Assembly: GCA_947169245.1 (NCBI GenBank)
Contig: CAMVPA010000033.1
Location: forward strand, 1-35,440
DNA: 35,440 bases
Origin: an uncultured Prevotellaceae bacterium
GTDB taxonomy: Bacteria > Bacteroidota > Bacteroidia > Bacteroidales > Bacteroidaceae
Direction of reading: 5' to 3'
Every line of letters begins with the position of its first letter. The stretch's first letter is position 1. Below, piece after piece: positions 24,539 through 32,236 of the stretch. Under the pieces are notes generated by a model, which was not told the DNA's origin, ran no database searches, and saw only the letters and a program-made list of their open reading frames with translations. The position numbers and the translations under genes were made by a program.

Positions 24539-24600
24539 AGTTTTGTCACGACTCGGCATAGTTCAAGCAAGCTTGACTCTGCTCTCGCTGCTCCAAAACT
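24539..24600 (+). repeat. Dispersed bulged-hairpin element, copy E
   Basis: Outer stem AGTTTTG/CAAAACT (24539-24545 with 24594-24600), then TCACGACTCG, lower stem GCA-AG, bulged T, upper stem TCAAGC, loop AA, GCTTGA, CT-TGC, then TCTCGCTGCTC. Flanking strands are identical to copy B, while both stems differ from it. Confidence 0.75.
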
Positions 24601-24630
24601 TCAATTCTTCAACTCTTCAATTCTTCAAGC
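24599..24630. repeat. Octamer array at the 3' end of the ABC-F gene
   Basis: Four 8-base units: CTTCAATT, CTTCAACT, CTTCAATT, CTTCAAGC. It encodes the last residues (LEELKS) and the stop codon of the ABC-F protein. Confidence 0.75.
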
Positions 24631-26666
24631 GTCATCGAGAGTTCCTCCCACCGTTCCACCTCGGCGTCGAGCTGACGCTTCGTATCGGTATATTCGGTGA
24701 CGAGCGTCATGTCCGAGGCGTTCTTTGGGTCGCAGAGCAGTTCGTCGAGCTCCTTCAGGCGCGCCTCCATCTTCTCTATCTTCTGCTCACTCTCCTTCAC
24801 CGCCTTCTCAGCCTTGTTCAGCCGTTTCTGCTGTTCCTTGTGGGCAAGATAGGCCTCGGACCCTCCCCCGGCCCTCCCTATAGGGATAGAAGACCCTCCC
24901 CCGGCCCTCCCTATAGGGAGGGAGCCATTACTTTGCACGTCATTATTCTTCGCAGCAGAGGTATTTCCTCCCCTCCCTATAGGGAGGGGCTGGGGGTGGG
25001 TCTCCCCTATCCAGTCATAGATTCCTCCCAGGTGCTCGCGCACCTTGCCGCCCCCGAACTCATAGACCTTGCTGACGAGGCCGTCGAGGAACTCGCGGTC
25101 GTGCGAGACGATGATGGCGGTGCCATCGAAGGCGCGGATGGCCTCCTTCAGCACGTCCTTCGACGCCATATCCAGATGGTTCGTCGGCTCGTCGAGGATG
25201 AGCAGGTTCACGGGCTCCAGCAGCAGGCGTATCATCGCCAGACGGCTGCGCTCGCCGCCGCTGAGCACCTTCACGTACTTGTCGGACTCCTCGCCGCCAA
25301 ACATAAAGGCGCCAAGGATGTTCTTGATTTTCAGACGTATCTCACCCTTCGCCACGCGGTCGATGGTGTCGAAGACCGTCAGGCTTTCGTCCAGCAGCTG
25401 TGCCTGGTTCTGGGCGAAGTAGCCTATCTGCACGTTGTGCCCAATCTTCAGTTCACCGTCGAACGGAATCTCGCCCATGATACACTTCACCAGCGTCGAC
25501 TTGCCTTCGCCGTTCTTACCGACAAAGGCCACCTTCTCGCCGCGTTTGATAGTCAGGTTCACGTGGTCAAAAACAAGATGCCCCTCCCCTTTGTTGTCTT
25601 TAGTGGAGGAAGTAACCTCTCCCCTCCCTAAAGGGAGGGGCTGGGGGGTGGGTCTATAGATTTTCCGCACCTCGTCGCAGATGACCGGGTAGTCGCCACT
25701 TCGGAGGCAGGGCGGAAACTTCAGGTGCATGGCCGAGTTGTCGACCTCGTCAATCTCGATGGGCACAATCTTCTCCAGCTGCTTCACCTTCTGCTGCACC
25801 TGCACGGCCTTCGTGGCCTGGTAGCGGAAGCGCTCAATGAACTGCTGCATCTCCTGAATCTCCTTCTGCTGGTTCTCGTAGGCACGCAGCTGCTGCTCGC
25901 GCCGCTCCTTGCGCAGCACCACATACTCGTCGTACTTCACGCGGTAGTCGATGACGCGGCCACAACTGATCTCCAGCGTGCGGTTCGACACATTATTAAT
26001 AAACGCGCGGTCGTGACTCACCAGCACCACAGCCGACGACGACTGTGCCAGCCACTGCTCCAGCCACTGAATAGACTCGATGTCCAGATGGTTCGTAGGC
26101 TCGTCGAGCAACAGCACGTCGGGGCGCATCAGCAGAATCTTGGCCAGCTCAATACGCATGCGCCAACCGCCCGAGAACTCACTCGTCGGGCGCTCCAGGT
26201 CACTGCGCTCGAAGCCCAGGCCCACCAGCGTCCGCTCAAGGTCGGCCTCCCGGCCGTCGACGCCCATCATCAGCAGTCGCTCATGCTCCGTCGTATAGCG
26301 GTCCACCAGCTCCATGTAGCTCTGACTCTCGTAGTCAGTACGCTCCGACATCTCGCGTTCCAGCCGTTTCACCCGCGCTTCCAGCTCACTGATGTTGGCA
26401 AACGCCTTCTGGGCTTCCTGGCGCACGGTGGTGGAGTCCTGCAGGTTCATCACCTGCGGCAGATAGCCCACCGCAGTGTCGGTGGGCACACTGACACTAC
26501 CGGCCGTCGGCCGCTGCTGTCCACAGAGAATCTTCAGCATCGTCGACTTACCCGCACCATTCTTGCCCACCAGGGCAATGCGGTCGCGGGGATTGATCAC
26601 GAAACTGGCATCCGTAAACAGCGGCTTCACGCCGAATTCCACCTTCAGTCCTTCTACAGAAATCAT
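24609..26666 (-). CDS. ABC-F family ATPase
   Basis: A 685-residue soluble protein with two ABC domains and no membrane segment: GKNGAGKS (34-41), FSGGWRMRIELAK, LLLDEPTNHLD, then GKNGEGKST, LSGGERSRLAM and LILDEPTNHLD, plus a C-terminal coiled coil. ABC-F proteins act on ribosomes or translation factors; the Uup/YdiF-like branch fits best. The start at 26666 (MISVEGLKVEF) follows the promoter at 26688-26719; a longer frame to 26813 merely translates a repeat. Two palindrome insertions are read in frame: PTPQPLPLGRGEV just before ABC domain 2, and a longer Gly/Pro/Arg-rich stretch (THPQPLPIGRGGN, two GRAGGGS) between ABC domain 2 and the coiled coil. Confidence 0.9.
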   Translation of the reverse strand: MISVEGLKVEFGVKPLFTDASFVINPRDRIALVGKNGAGKSTMLKILCGQQRPTAGSVSVPTDTAVGYLPQVMNLQDSTTVRQEAQKAFANISELEARVKRLEREMSERTDYESQSYMELVDRYTTEHERLLMMGVDGREADLERTLVGLGFERSDLERPTSEFSGGWRMRIELAKILLMRPDVLLLDEPTNHLDIESIQWLEQWLAQSSSAVVLVSHDRAFINNVSNRTLEISCGRVIDYRVKYDEYVVLRKERREQQLRAYENQQKEIQEMQQFIERFRYQATKAVQVQQKVKQLEKIVPIEIDEVDNSAMHLKFPPCLRSGDYPVICDEVRKIYRPTPQPLPLGRGEVTSSTKDNKGEGHLVFDHVNLTIKRGEKVAFVGKNGEGKSTLVKCIMGEIPFDGELKIGHNVQIGYFAQNQAQLLDESLTVFDTIDRVAKGEIRLKIKNILGAFMFGGEESDKYVKVLSGGERSRLAMIRLLLEPVNLLILDEPTNHLDMASKDVLKEAIRAFDGTAIIVSHDREFLDGLVSKVYEFGGGKVREHLGGIYDWIGETHPQPLPIGRGGNTSAAKNNDVQSNGSLPIGRAGGGSSIPIGRAGGGSEAYLAHKEQQKRLNKAEKAVKESEQKIEKMEARLKELDELLCDPKNASDMTLVTEYTDTKRQLDAEVERWEELSMTLEELKS
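24859..25006. repeat. Cluster of three G/C palindromes inside the ABC-F gene
   Basis: Contains CCCCTCCCTATAGGGAGGGG (24970-24989, a perfect 20-base palindrome) and two shorter relatives with the centre CCCTATAGGG. The cluster lies in the linker before the C-terminal coiled coil and keeps the frame open. Confidence 0.75.
25567..25655. repeat. Second G/C palindrome insertion in the ABC-F gene
   Basis: CCCCTCCCTAAAGGGAGGGG at 25621-25640 followed by CTGGGGGGTGGGTC, the same tail seen after the 24970 palindrome. It encodes PTPQPLPLGRG between a linker strand and ABC domain 2. Confidence 0.7.
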
Positions 26667-26687
26667 ACATCTTTTCAATTGAGTTTG

Positions 26688-26719
26688 CAAAGGTAGTGCA
26701 AACCGAGCGAAATACAAAA
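26688..26719 (-). promoter_or_regulatory. Promoter of the ABC-F gene, carried on a repeat edge
   Basis: Minus-strand TTTTG (26715-26719), 19-base spacer, TACCTTTG (26688-26695), 22 bases before the start codon. The -33 half lies within the AT-rich hairpin repeat at 26698-26750. Confidence 0.65.
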
Positions 26720-26750
26720 TAAATCTGTATTTATTTTTATTTCCGAGGTG
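26698..26750 (-). repeat. Dispersed hairpin element, AT-rich copy J
   Basis: Minus strand: CACCTCGG, AT-rich imperfect hairpin (arms around AAATAAAT/ATTTATTT), then CGCTCGGTTTGCA. The frame CACCTCGG ... CTCGGTTTGCA is shared with copy F at 31953-31995 although the arms differ wholly. Together with copy K it fills most of the 312-base gap 26667-26978, where no gene is seen. Confidence 0.55.
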
Positions 26751-26778
26751 AAGCCTACCCTCGGCGTAGCCAGAGGTA

Positions 26779-26824
26779 CGAATAAGTGAGAGAAAATGCA
26801 AATAAATTTGCAATTTTCCGAACG
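26779..26824 (-). repeat. Dispersed bulged-hairpin element, AT-rich copy K
   Basis: Minus strand: GTTCGG, lower stem AAAAT, bulged T, upper stem GCAAAT, loop TT, ATTTGC, ATTTT, then CTCTCACTTATTCG. It has the same bulge position and a flank like CTCGCTTAATCG of copy H. Confidence 0.65.
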
Positions 26825-26903
26825 GAAGTACCTTCGACGTAAGTCAAAGGTACTGCAAACCGAGCGATTGTCCTTGGAGTCCGTAGGATATATATCTGTC
26901 AAG

Positions 26904-26973
26904 CTGAGACTATACGGACGCCGCCGGGACTCCTGCGTGGAGCCTCGGCGGCGGATATATTTCTGTAAGGGGA
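26904..26973 (-). repeat. GC-rich hairpin repeat downstream of the 55-residue ORF
   Basis: Contains GCCGCCG ... CGGCGGC arms with an inner GACTCC/GGAG stem, bounded by CTGAGAC and TTCTGTAAGGGGA. A second copy is at 31630-31702 in the same orientation. Both begin within about 40 bases after the stop codon of a minus-strand gene, so a shared role in transcript termination or 3' protection is plausible. Confidence 0.6.
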
Positions 26974-26978
26974 GTGGG

Positions 26979-27146
26979 TTACTCCTCGTCCCAATCGTCG
27001 TCCCAATCGTCGTCCCTGCCGCCGTGCTGGCGGGCATAGCTGGCGTTGGTGCTTACTTCGTCATTAGTCCCGGGGCTGCCGCAGAGCATCTGCGTCTGCC
27101 GAATCTTCACTACCTGCATCGCAGGCTTCATATATTGTCTTTTCAT
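26979..27146 (-). CDS. Small acidic protein with WDDD repeats
   Basis: A 55-residue frame too short for ordinary filters: starts MKRQYMKPAMQVVKIR, middle rich in Gly, Ser and Asn, ends GGRDDDWDDDWDEE and TAA. It begins 15 bases after the stop of the large surface protein, on the same strand, with AGGAGGACAACACA just upstream as a ribosome site. I recall that Prevotella surface-protein genes are often accompanied by small proteins starting MKK-x-Y-x-KP; none has a known function. No signal peptide or membrane segment. The purine-rich leader, codon use and position favour it being real. Confidence 0.62.
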   Translation of the reverse strand: MKRQYMKPAMQVVKIRQTQMLCGSPGTNDEVSTNASYARQHGGRDDDWDDDWDEE

Positions 27147-27161
27147 TGTGTTGTCCTCCTG

Positions 27162-30100
27162 TTATTTGATGATTACCATTTTACCATTATTCACGTAGAT
27201 GCCGCTCTTCATGGGCGTGCCGTCGAGCTTGCGACCGTCGAGGGTGTACCACGCGCCAGCCGAATTCGTGTCATTCGTGTAATTCGTGGTCGTTATTCCC
27301 GTGGTATTATCGTCGGAATCTGGTAATCCGATGAAACTGCGGGCGAGGCTGGTGGCGGGCAGGGCGAGCCAGGCCTTGTGGGCGGGACTCTCGAAGGCGG
27401 CGCCGTCGGCGGCTCCCCAGTACCAGCCGAAGATGCTTTCGTGGCCGGTGGCGGAGCCGTAGGTGAGCTTGTAGTAGAGGGTGCCGCCGGTGGTCTCGGT
27501 GGCTACGTCGCTGCCGTGGAGGAGGCTGACGAGGCCGGGGGTGTTGCCGCTGGCCTTGGTGAAGTCGCGGTCGTCGATGTCGGCGTCGTGGACGGTGAGG
27601 GTGACAGAGCCGCCGCCGTCGTGGCAGAGCATGACGGCGGTGCCGGCGGGCACGGTCTTGGGCAGGGTGATGCCGTCGTCGCCGTCGGCGATGGTCTCGT
27701 AGTCGAGGGTGCCGTCGGTGCCGCCGCGTGCGGTGACGATGCGGGCCTGTGTGCCGGCGGGCAGGGTGATGTCGTAGTGGCCGTCATAGTAGGTGCCGTA
27801 GCCCTTGGGTGCGAGGGTGACGGGGAAGTCGGCGGTCTCGGCTGCTTCGAGGGTCACGCCCTTGAGGGCATTGAGGGCGGTGCCGGTGAGGGTGGCGCCG
27901 TAGTAGTTGTCGGTGGCGTCGGTGAAGAGGCGGGTGAACGTGGCGGTCTTGGCGGGGGCGTAGAGGCCGGTGGCGCCGATGGTGATGCGGTCGGCGGGGG
28001 TGCGCCAGCTGAAGGTGTAGTTGCCGCTGTATGCACAGATGGCGTTGCCGTTGGGGGCGGTGGCGGTGACGTTGCCGCCGTTGTAGTTGAAGTTACCGTA
28101 GGCTAAGAGGGCATGGGCATCGGTGCCGGCGGTGGTGGCGGTGACGGTGCCGCCGTTGATGGTGAGGTCCCCGAAGGCAGAGAAGGGGGAGGCAGTTCTT
28201 CCGTCGGTGTCGGCGGTGATGTTGCCGCCGTTGATGTCGATGGTGCCGGTGGTGATGCACTCACGGGCATTGCCGGTGGTATAGACGCTGAGGTGGCCCA
28301 TGTCTTCGCCGAGGCTCTCGCTGGTGATGGTGAGGGTCGGTAATTCGTCAATTTCAAAGTTGTCGTCGGGCTCGATGCCGCAGCCGCTGATTCTCTCCCC
28401 GCTCGTTCCGACGTTCATGTGGCAGTTGTCGGCGAGGATGAGGGTGACGTTGCCGGCGAGGGTGATGCCGTGGGTGTAGTTGAGGGTGCCGGTGGCGAGG
28501 TAGTTGCCGGCGGGGAGGCTGGTGTCGCTGGCGTCGAGGAGGATGGCGTCGGCGGTGTCGGCGTTGCCGTCGGCTGTGGTGTATGTGGCGGTGGCGGCGG
28601 GGCGCAGGGTCTTGCCGTTGACGGCGGTGGCGGGGTCGCCGAGGGTGCCGTCGAGGTAGTCGGTGCCGTTGTGGAGCTTCTTGCCGCTGGCTACTTGGAC
28701 GGTGCCGTAGTAGCTACTGGCGGTGATGCTGATGCGGTCGGTGGGCTTGTTCCAGCCGAGGGTGATGTTGCCGCCGCTCCAGATGCCGTGGCCGTCGTTG
28801 CCGGTGGCGTTGACGGTGCCGCGGTTGATGATGAGGCCATAGGCGCTGATGCCGTAGTCGCCGGTAGCGTTGATGATGCCGCCGTTGATGGTGATGGTGC
28901 CTGCATTATTGTCGGCAGCATCTATACAACCGGTAGCGTTGAGGGTGCCGGTCTGTCCGTTCTGGCCGTAGAAGTAGAAGTTGCCAAAAGGACTCCAGAG
29001 GGCATAGCTGCCGTTGCCATCGACGGTCATGGTCTTGCCGTCGCAGAGGATGATGTGGACGTCGCCGTAGCATGTAATCTTGCCCGTGTGGCTGAAGTCG
29101 ATGCCGACGAAGTACCACTTCTCCTGCCTGTAGGCGCCGAGGCTGGTCTCCGTGCCGTCGAGGGCGACGGCTTGGGCGGCGTTGTCACCGTCGTGCAGGG
29201 TGCCGTCGGCATCGACGTAGGGGACGGCGACGGGCTGGCCGGTGCTGGCGAGGGCGGCGGTGTTGACGCTGATGGTGACGTCGGCGTCGGGCATGGTGAG
29301 GGTGGAGCCGCTGAGGGTGCCTGCGCTGGCGGTGTAGGCGTACTGGTAGCCGAGGGGTGCGGCGGTGGCGGAGTTGCTGAGGGTGAGGCTGAGCTGGTCG
29401 TCGCTGCCGTAGTAGAGGGTCTCGCCGCGCTGCAGTCCTCCGCCGCTGTAGGCGGTGATGCCGCTGACGGTGTACTGGGTCGGCGTGCCGGTGAGGGCGA
29501 TGGCGTCGATGGTGACGTCGTCGGCGGCGGCGATGGTGCGGGTGGCCTTGCCGTTATACCACTTGGCGGGGCTTACCGTGCCGTCGGCCAGGGCGGGCAC
29601 ATGGTTGGTGCCGTCGTTGAGCAGCGTGGTGTAGTAGCAGTTGTAGGTGTCAACGGTGTTGCGGGCGAAGGTGGCGCTGCCCTCATTCTGTACGGTGACT
29701 TCCGTCGGGGCGAAGAGCGAGTTGGTGATGGTGGCGGTATAATTGCGCCAGCCGATGAAGCCGCCACATTTGTTGGTCGCTGAGCCGAGCAGACTACCGT
29801 CGAACAGGCAGCCCGTGATGGTGATAGAGGTATTGGAGGGCTGCGATGCCACCAGTCCGCCGTGTGTGCCATCGCCGCTGGTGGTGCTCTGGATGGTGAC
29901 GCTGACGCGGCAGTTCTCGATGGTGGCGGTGTTCTGCACGATGCCTATCAGTCCGGCGGCGTATTTGCCGTCGGTGGCTATCTGGCCGGTGGTGGTGCAT
30001 CCGCTGACGGTGAGCACGCCGTTCGACTGGCTGACGAGGGCGGAGGGGTAGAGGTCGGAGGGGTTGGCTGTGCCTTTTGTGTTGCTGATGTGTGCCTCGA

Positions 30101-31448
30101 CGTTGCAGTCCGTCACGCTGACGTAGCCGCTCTGCAGGGCTATGAGTCCTGCGGGGTGGCGGAAGTCGGCGGCTGTAACGGTGCTCACCACGTTGAGGTT
30201 GCGTATGACGGCCGGAGTCTCAGCCGTTGCACCCTGCACGTTGCGGAAGGGAGCGCAGTAGTTGCCGGTGGCGGTGTGGCTGAAGGTCAGCGTGTGGCCG
30301 CCACCGTCGAAGGTGCCGGTGAAGTCGTGGTAGTCAGCGCCGGCCATGCGGCTGACGGTGATGTCGGCGCCGAGCTGGACGGTCTTACCGTCGAAATAGC
30401 CCTTGGTGTTGTCGGCCAGCAGGTCGCAGAACACGTTCCAGCCCGTGGCGGTCTTGATGGTATAGGTGTCGCCCGACTGCGAGAAGTGGGCGGGGTCGGG
30501 GGCGAAGGTGGCGGCTACGGTGGCGTCGGCGGCGATGCTGAACGTATTGCCATCGATGGCTGTGCCATTGACGGTGTAGCCGCTGAAGAGCCAGCCCGCA
30601 GCGGGGTCGGCGTGGCCGAGGGTGACGGTGCCGGCGTAGTAATCCACGTCGCTGTAGGTGAAGAGGGGCTCGGTGGTGGTGGTGACGCCGTCGGTCAGGC
30701 TGAGGGTGTAGGCGGTGGCGGGCTGAAGCTCCTTACCGGCCAAGCCGCTGATGTCGCTGGTGTAGGTGCCTACGTAAGAGTTGCCGCTACCGTCAACAAA
30801 GTACTTGCCACCCGCACCGCCTACGGTGACAGAACTGATGTTTTGGAAACTGCTGATATAGATGCGGTCGGTGGCGTTACGCCAGTTGAGGGTGACGGTC
30901 TGGCTGGTGCCACTCTTGCCAAGAATGCCAGTGCTGCTTTCCAGCTTGAGCTTGCCTCCGTTGAAAACGAGGGAGCCGCAAGTTAAGGCGCGCCCCCAGT
31001 TGTAAGTACTCTTCGACTCGACGATGCCGCCATTGATGGTGAAGGTATACGCATTACCATTTATGGCGGACATCCTAGTGGTATTGAACTCCAGCTTGCC
31101 CGTGCCGCCGCTCTGGCCGTAGATGGTAAGGTTGCCGTTCAAAGTCATGGGCGTATCATTATTATTACTCACCGTTATGGTACAATTGTCTTTCAGGATG
31201 AGGTTGGTATTGCCCATGTAGAGTGTACTGCTCGTGTAGCTAATGTTGCTGTTGACGACGTACCAGCCATTGTAGATTGATGGCTCGCTGCCGTCGAGCA
31301 CGGTGGCGATGACGGTCTGCTCGTTGCCGTCGGCGTCGATGTAGTTGACGCTCTCCGTCGTCTGCGCCCACCCCGTCGCGGCGGTGAGCATGGCGAGGGC
31401 GAGCGTGAGGGCGGCCCTCGTGATGAATGGTTTGATGTTGTTTGTCAT
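27162..31448 (-). CDS. Large secreted repeat protein with type IX-like C-terminal tail
   Basis: A 1428-residue protein with a signal peptide (residues 1-29, ending TGWAQ). The body has long runs of short hydrophobic-Gly-Asn strands (INGGIV, LTINGGTVTAT, GNVTLILADNC, GLIGIVQN), as in right-handed parallel beta-helices, with a GLUG-like stretch around residues 430-560 and three or more copies of a module starting YxDADG/TTADGNADT and ending TDRI-x-I. The C-terminus (WYTLDGRKL, GIYVNNGKMVIIK) is the sorting-tail pattern of Bacteroidales surface proteins. Very Gly/Thr/Ala-rich, so likely surface-exposed. An in-frame nonamer array (27262-27288) encodes TNYTNDTNS just before the tail. Role unknown. 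Confidence 0.85.
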   Translation of the reverse strand: MTNNIKPFITRAALTLALAMLTAATGWAQTTESVNYIDADGNEQTVIATVLDGSEPSIYNGWYVVNSNISYTSSTLYMGNTNLILKDNCTITVSNNNDTPMTLNGNLTIYGQSGGTGKLEFNTTRMSAINGNAYTFTINGGIVESKSTYNWGRALTCGSLVFNGGKLKLESSTGILGKSGTSQTVTLNWRNATDRIYISSFQNISSVTVGGAGGKYFVDGSGNSYVGTYTSDISGLAGKELQPATAYTLSLTDGVTTTTEPLFTYSDVDYYAGTVTLGHADPAAGWLFSGYTVNGTAIDGNTFSIAADATVAATFAPDPAHFSQSGDTYTIKTATGWNVFCDLLADNTKGYFDGKTVQLGADITVSRMAGADYHDFTGTFDGGGHTLTFSHTATGNYCAPFRNVQGATAETPAVIRNLNVVSTVTAADFRHPAGLIALQSGYVSVTDCNVEAHISNTKGTANPSDLYPSALVSQSNGVLTVSGCTTTGQIATDGKYAAGLIGIVQNTATIENCRVSVTIQSTTSGDGTHGGLVASQPSNTSITITGCLFDGSLLGSATNKCGGFIGWRNYTATITNSLFAPTEVTVQNEGSATFARNTVDTYNCYYTTLLNDGTNHVPALADGTVSPAKWYNGKATRTIAAADDVTIDAIALTGTPTQYTVSGITAYSGGGLQRGETLYYGSDDQLSLTLSNSATAAPLGYQYAYTASAGTLSGSTLTMPDADVTISVNTAALASTGQPVAVPYVDADGTLHDGDNAAQAVALDGTETSLGAYRQEKWYFVGIDFSHTGKITCYGDVHIILCDGKTMTVDGNGSYALWSPFGNFYFYGQNGQTGTLNATGCIDAADNNAGTITINGGIINATGDYGISAYGLIINRGTVNATGNDGHGIWSGGNITLGWNKPTDRISITASSYYGTVQVASGKKLHNGTDYLDGTLGDPATAVNGKTLRPAATATYTTADGNADTADAILLDASDTSLPAGNYLATGTLNYTHGITLAGNVTLILADNCHMNVGTSGERISGCGIEPDDNFEIDELPTLTITSESLGEDMGHLSVYTTGNARECITTGTIDINGGNITADTDGRTASPFSAFGDLTINGGTVTATTAGTDAHALLAYGNFNYNGGNVTATAPNGNAICAYSGNYTFSWRTPADRITIGATGLYAPAKTATFTRLFTDATDNYYGATLTGTALNALKGVTLEAAETADFPVTLAPKGYGTYYDGHYDITLPAGTQARIVTARGGTDGTLDYETIADGDDGITLPKTVPAGTAVMLCHDGGGSVTLTVHDADIDDRDFTKASGNTPGLVSLLHGSDVATETTGGTLYYKLTYGSATGHESIFGWYWGAADGAAFESPAHKAWLALPATSLARSFIGLPDSDDNTTGITTTNYTNDTNSAGAWYTLDGRKLDGTPMKSGIYVNNGKMVIIK
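27262..27288. repeat. Nonamer array in the surface-protein gene
   Basis: Three 9-base units, GAATTCGTG, TCATTCGTG and TAATTCGTG, placed at the hinge before the C-terminal sorting tail. I recall similar ATTCGTG tracts as intergenic repeats in other bacteria. Confidence 0.65.
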
Positions 31449-31489
31449 TGTTGTTATGTTTTTTAATGTTTTGACGATGTTCGTTGTCC

Positions 31490-31562
31490 CGGGAGCCGCC
31501 GCTGGCGGCGTTGACGCCGTGTTTGGAGTCGCCTTCGGCGAGAAGGTTTAGCTCGACGGCCC
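31490..31562 (-). repeat. Three consecutive hairpins in the leader of the surface-protein gene
   Basis: GCCGCC-GCT-GGCGGC, GGCG-TTGA-CGCC and CGCC-TTC-GGCG follow one another within 75 bases just upstream of the start codon. If transcribed they would form a stacked leader. No consensus promoter was found for this gene. Confidence 0.45.
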
Positions 31563-31629
31563 GAAGGGGAAAGTCAAATCTTTCAAACCTGTCATATATT
31601 TTCTTTCTTCATTCTACTCGTATCTGAGC

Positions 31630-31702
31630 CTGAGACAAAACGGACACCGCCGCGACTCCTTGCGGAGCCTCGGCGGCGGATAATTTCTTCTGTTAAGGGG
31701 AT
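31630..31702 (-). repeat. Second copy of the GC-rich hairpin repeat
   Basis: Same layout and orientation as 26904-26973: CTGAGAC, four bases, CGGACACCGCCG, inner GACTCC-TTGC-GGAG, CGGCGGCGG, then TTCTGTTAAGGGGA. It follows the stop of the 58-residue gene. Together the two copies bracket the surface-protein gene. Confidence 0.65.
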
Positions 31703-31736
31703 GGGGGCAGTTATTGCGGCTTGTCCTCGAGCGGGT

Positions 31737-31913
31737 TCATAGGTTATCTACTTTATAGAACGGGTCTGCCTTGGCCTGGCGGATTTTCTCCTCCATCTTG
31801 GCCAACTTGACTTCCATCTTGGCCCGCCACTCCTTCTTATACTCGCGGTAAGCCCTTACGGACTCTCTGAAAGAGCCGACGGGGTGGCTGAATTGTAGTG
31901 CCTTTGTTGCCAT
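31737..31913 (-). CDS. Small basic helical protein
   Basis: A 58-residue protein (MATKALQFSHPVGSFRESV ... DPFYKVDNL), highly charged and predicted helical through its middle (REYKKEWRAKMEVKLAKMEEK). Start at 31913 has a purine-rich AAGAAG leader; the frame continues upstream only by translating hairpin copy F. Its stop overlaps (ATGA) a nine-codon frame that runs to 31707. No recognised family. The likely promoter is the -7 element at 32019-32026. Confidence 0.5.
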   Translation of the reverse strand: MATKALQFSHPVGSFRESVRAYREYKKEWRAKMEVKLAKMEEKIRQAKADPFYKVDNL

Positions 31914-31952
31914 ATCTTCTTGCGTTTTATTATTATCTGCGTGCAAGGACGG

Positions 31953-31995
31953 TGCAAACCGAGTGCAGAGAGCTTGCTCTATGCCGAGGTGCAGC
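31953..31995 (-). repeat. Dispersed hairpin element, copy F
   Basis: Minus strand: CACCTCGG, GCA, T/C mismatch, AGAGC, loop AA, GCTCT, TGC, ACTCGGTTTGCA. It lies in the presumed 5' leader of the 58-residue gene. Confidence 0.65.
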
Positions 31996-32003
31996 CCGTT
32001 CTC

Positions 32004-32026
32004 GCAGCCTTTCGGCTGCAAAGATA
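32004..32026 (-). promoter_or_regulatory. -7 element and start-site hairpin for the 58-residue gene
   Basis: Minus-strand TATCTTTG (32019-32026) runs directly into GCAGCC-GAAA-GGCTGC (32004-32019), a perfect six-pair hairpin with a GAAA loop that would form at the very 5' end of the transcript. No -33 TTG is evident. Confidence 0.45.
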
Positions 32027-32087
32027 CTACTTTTTTCCGATACGGCGCACGATTCCCCTAAAAATTATCCGTTTGGCTTATTGCCTT

Positions 32088-32143
32088 CGTCCGTCGCGAC
32101 TCGGCAGAATGAGCGAGCTCTTCTGCTCTCGCTGCTCCGGACG
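32088..32143 (+). repeat. Dispersed bulged-hairpin element, copy G
   Basis: Outer stem CGTCCG/CGGACG (32088-32093 with 32138-32143), then TCGCGACTCG, lower stem GCAGAA, bulged T (32110), upper stem GAGC, loop GA, GCTC, TTCTGC, then TCTCGCTGCTC. Every stem pair is perfect. Confidence 0.8.
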
Positions 32144-32174
32144 TTGTCTCAGTATGTCAAAGAACGATGGTGCT

Positions 32175-32228
32175 TTTCGAGGCAAAGCCTCAAAGATTGC
32201 GTTTGCTTTCGAGGCAAAGCCTCAAAGA
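32175..32228. repeat. Two tandem hairpins, period 32
   Basis: TTTCGAGGCAAAGCCTCAAA occurs at 32175-32194 and 32207-32226; each folds as GAGGC-AAA-GCCTC with flanking TTT/AAA. Confidence 0.7.
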
Positions 32229-32236
32229 GCGCGTTA

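Noticed and set aside
26667..26813. N-terminal extension of the ABC-F protein
   Set aside because: It is the translation of hairpin repeats and of the gene's own promoter.
27378..30986. Very long plus-strand frames opposite the surface-protein gene
   Set aside because: They are Gly/Val/Ala-only translations of the antisense of a GC-rich Thr/Gly gene, with no start signals or domains.
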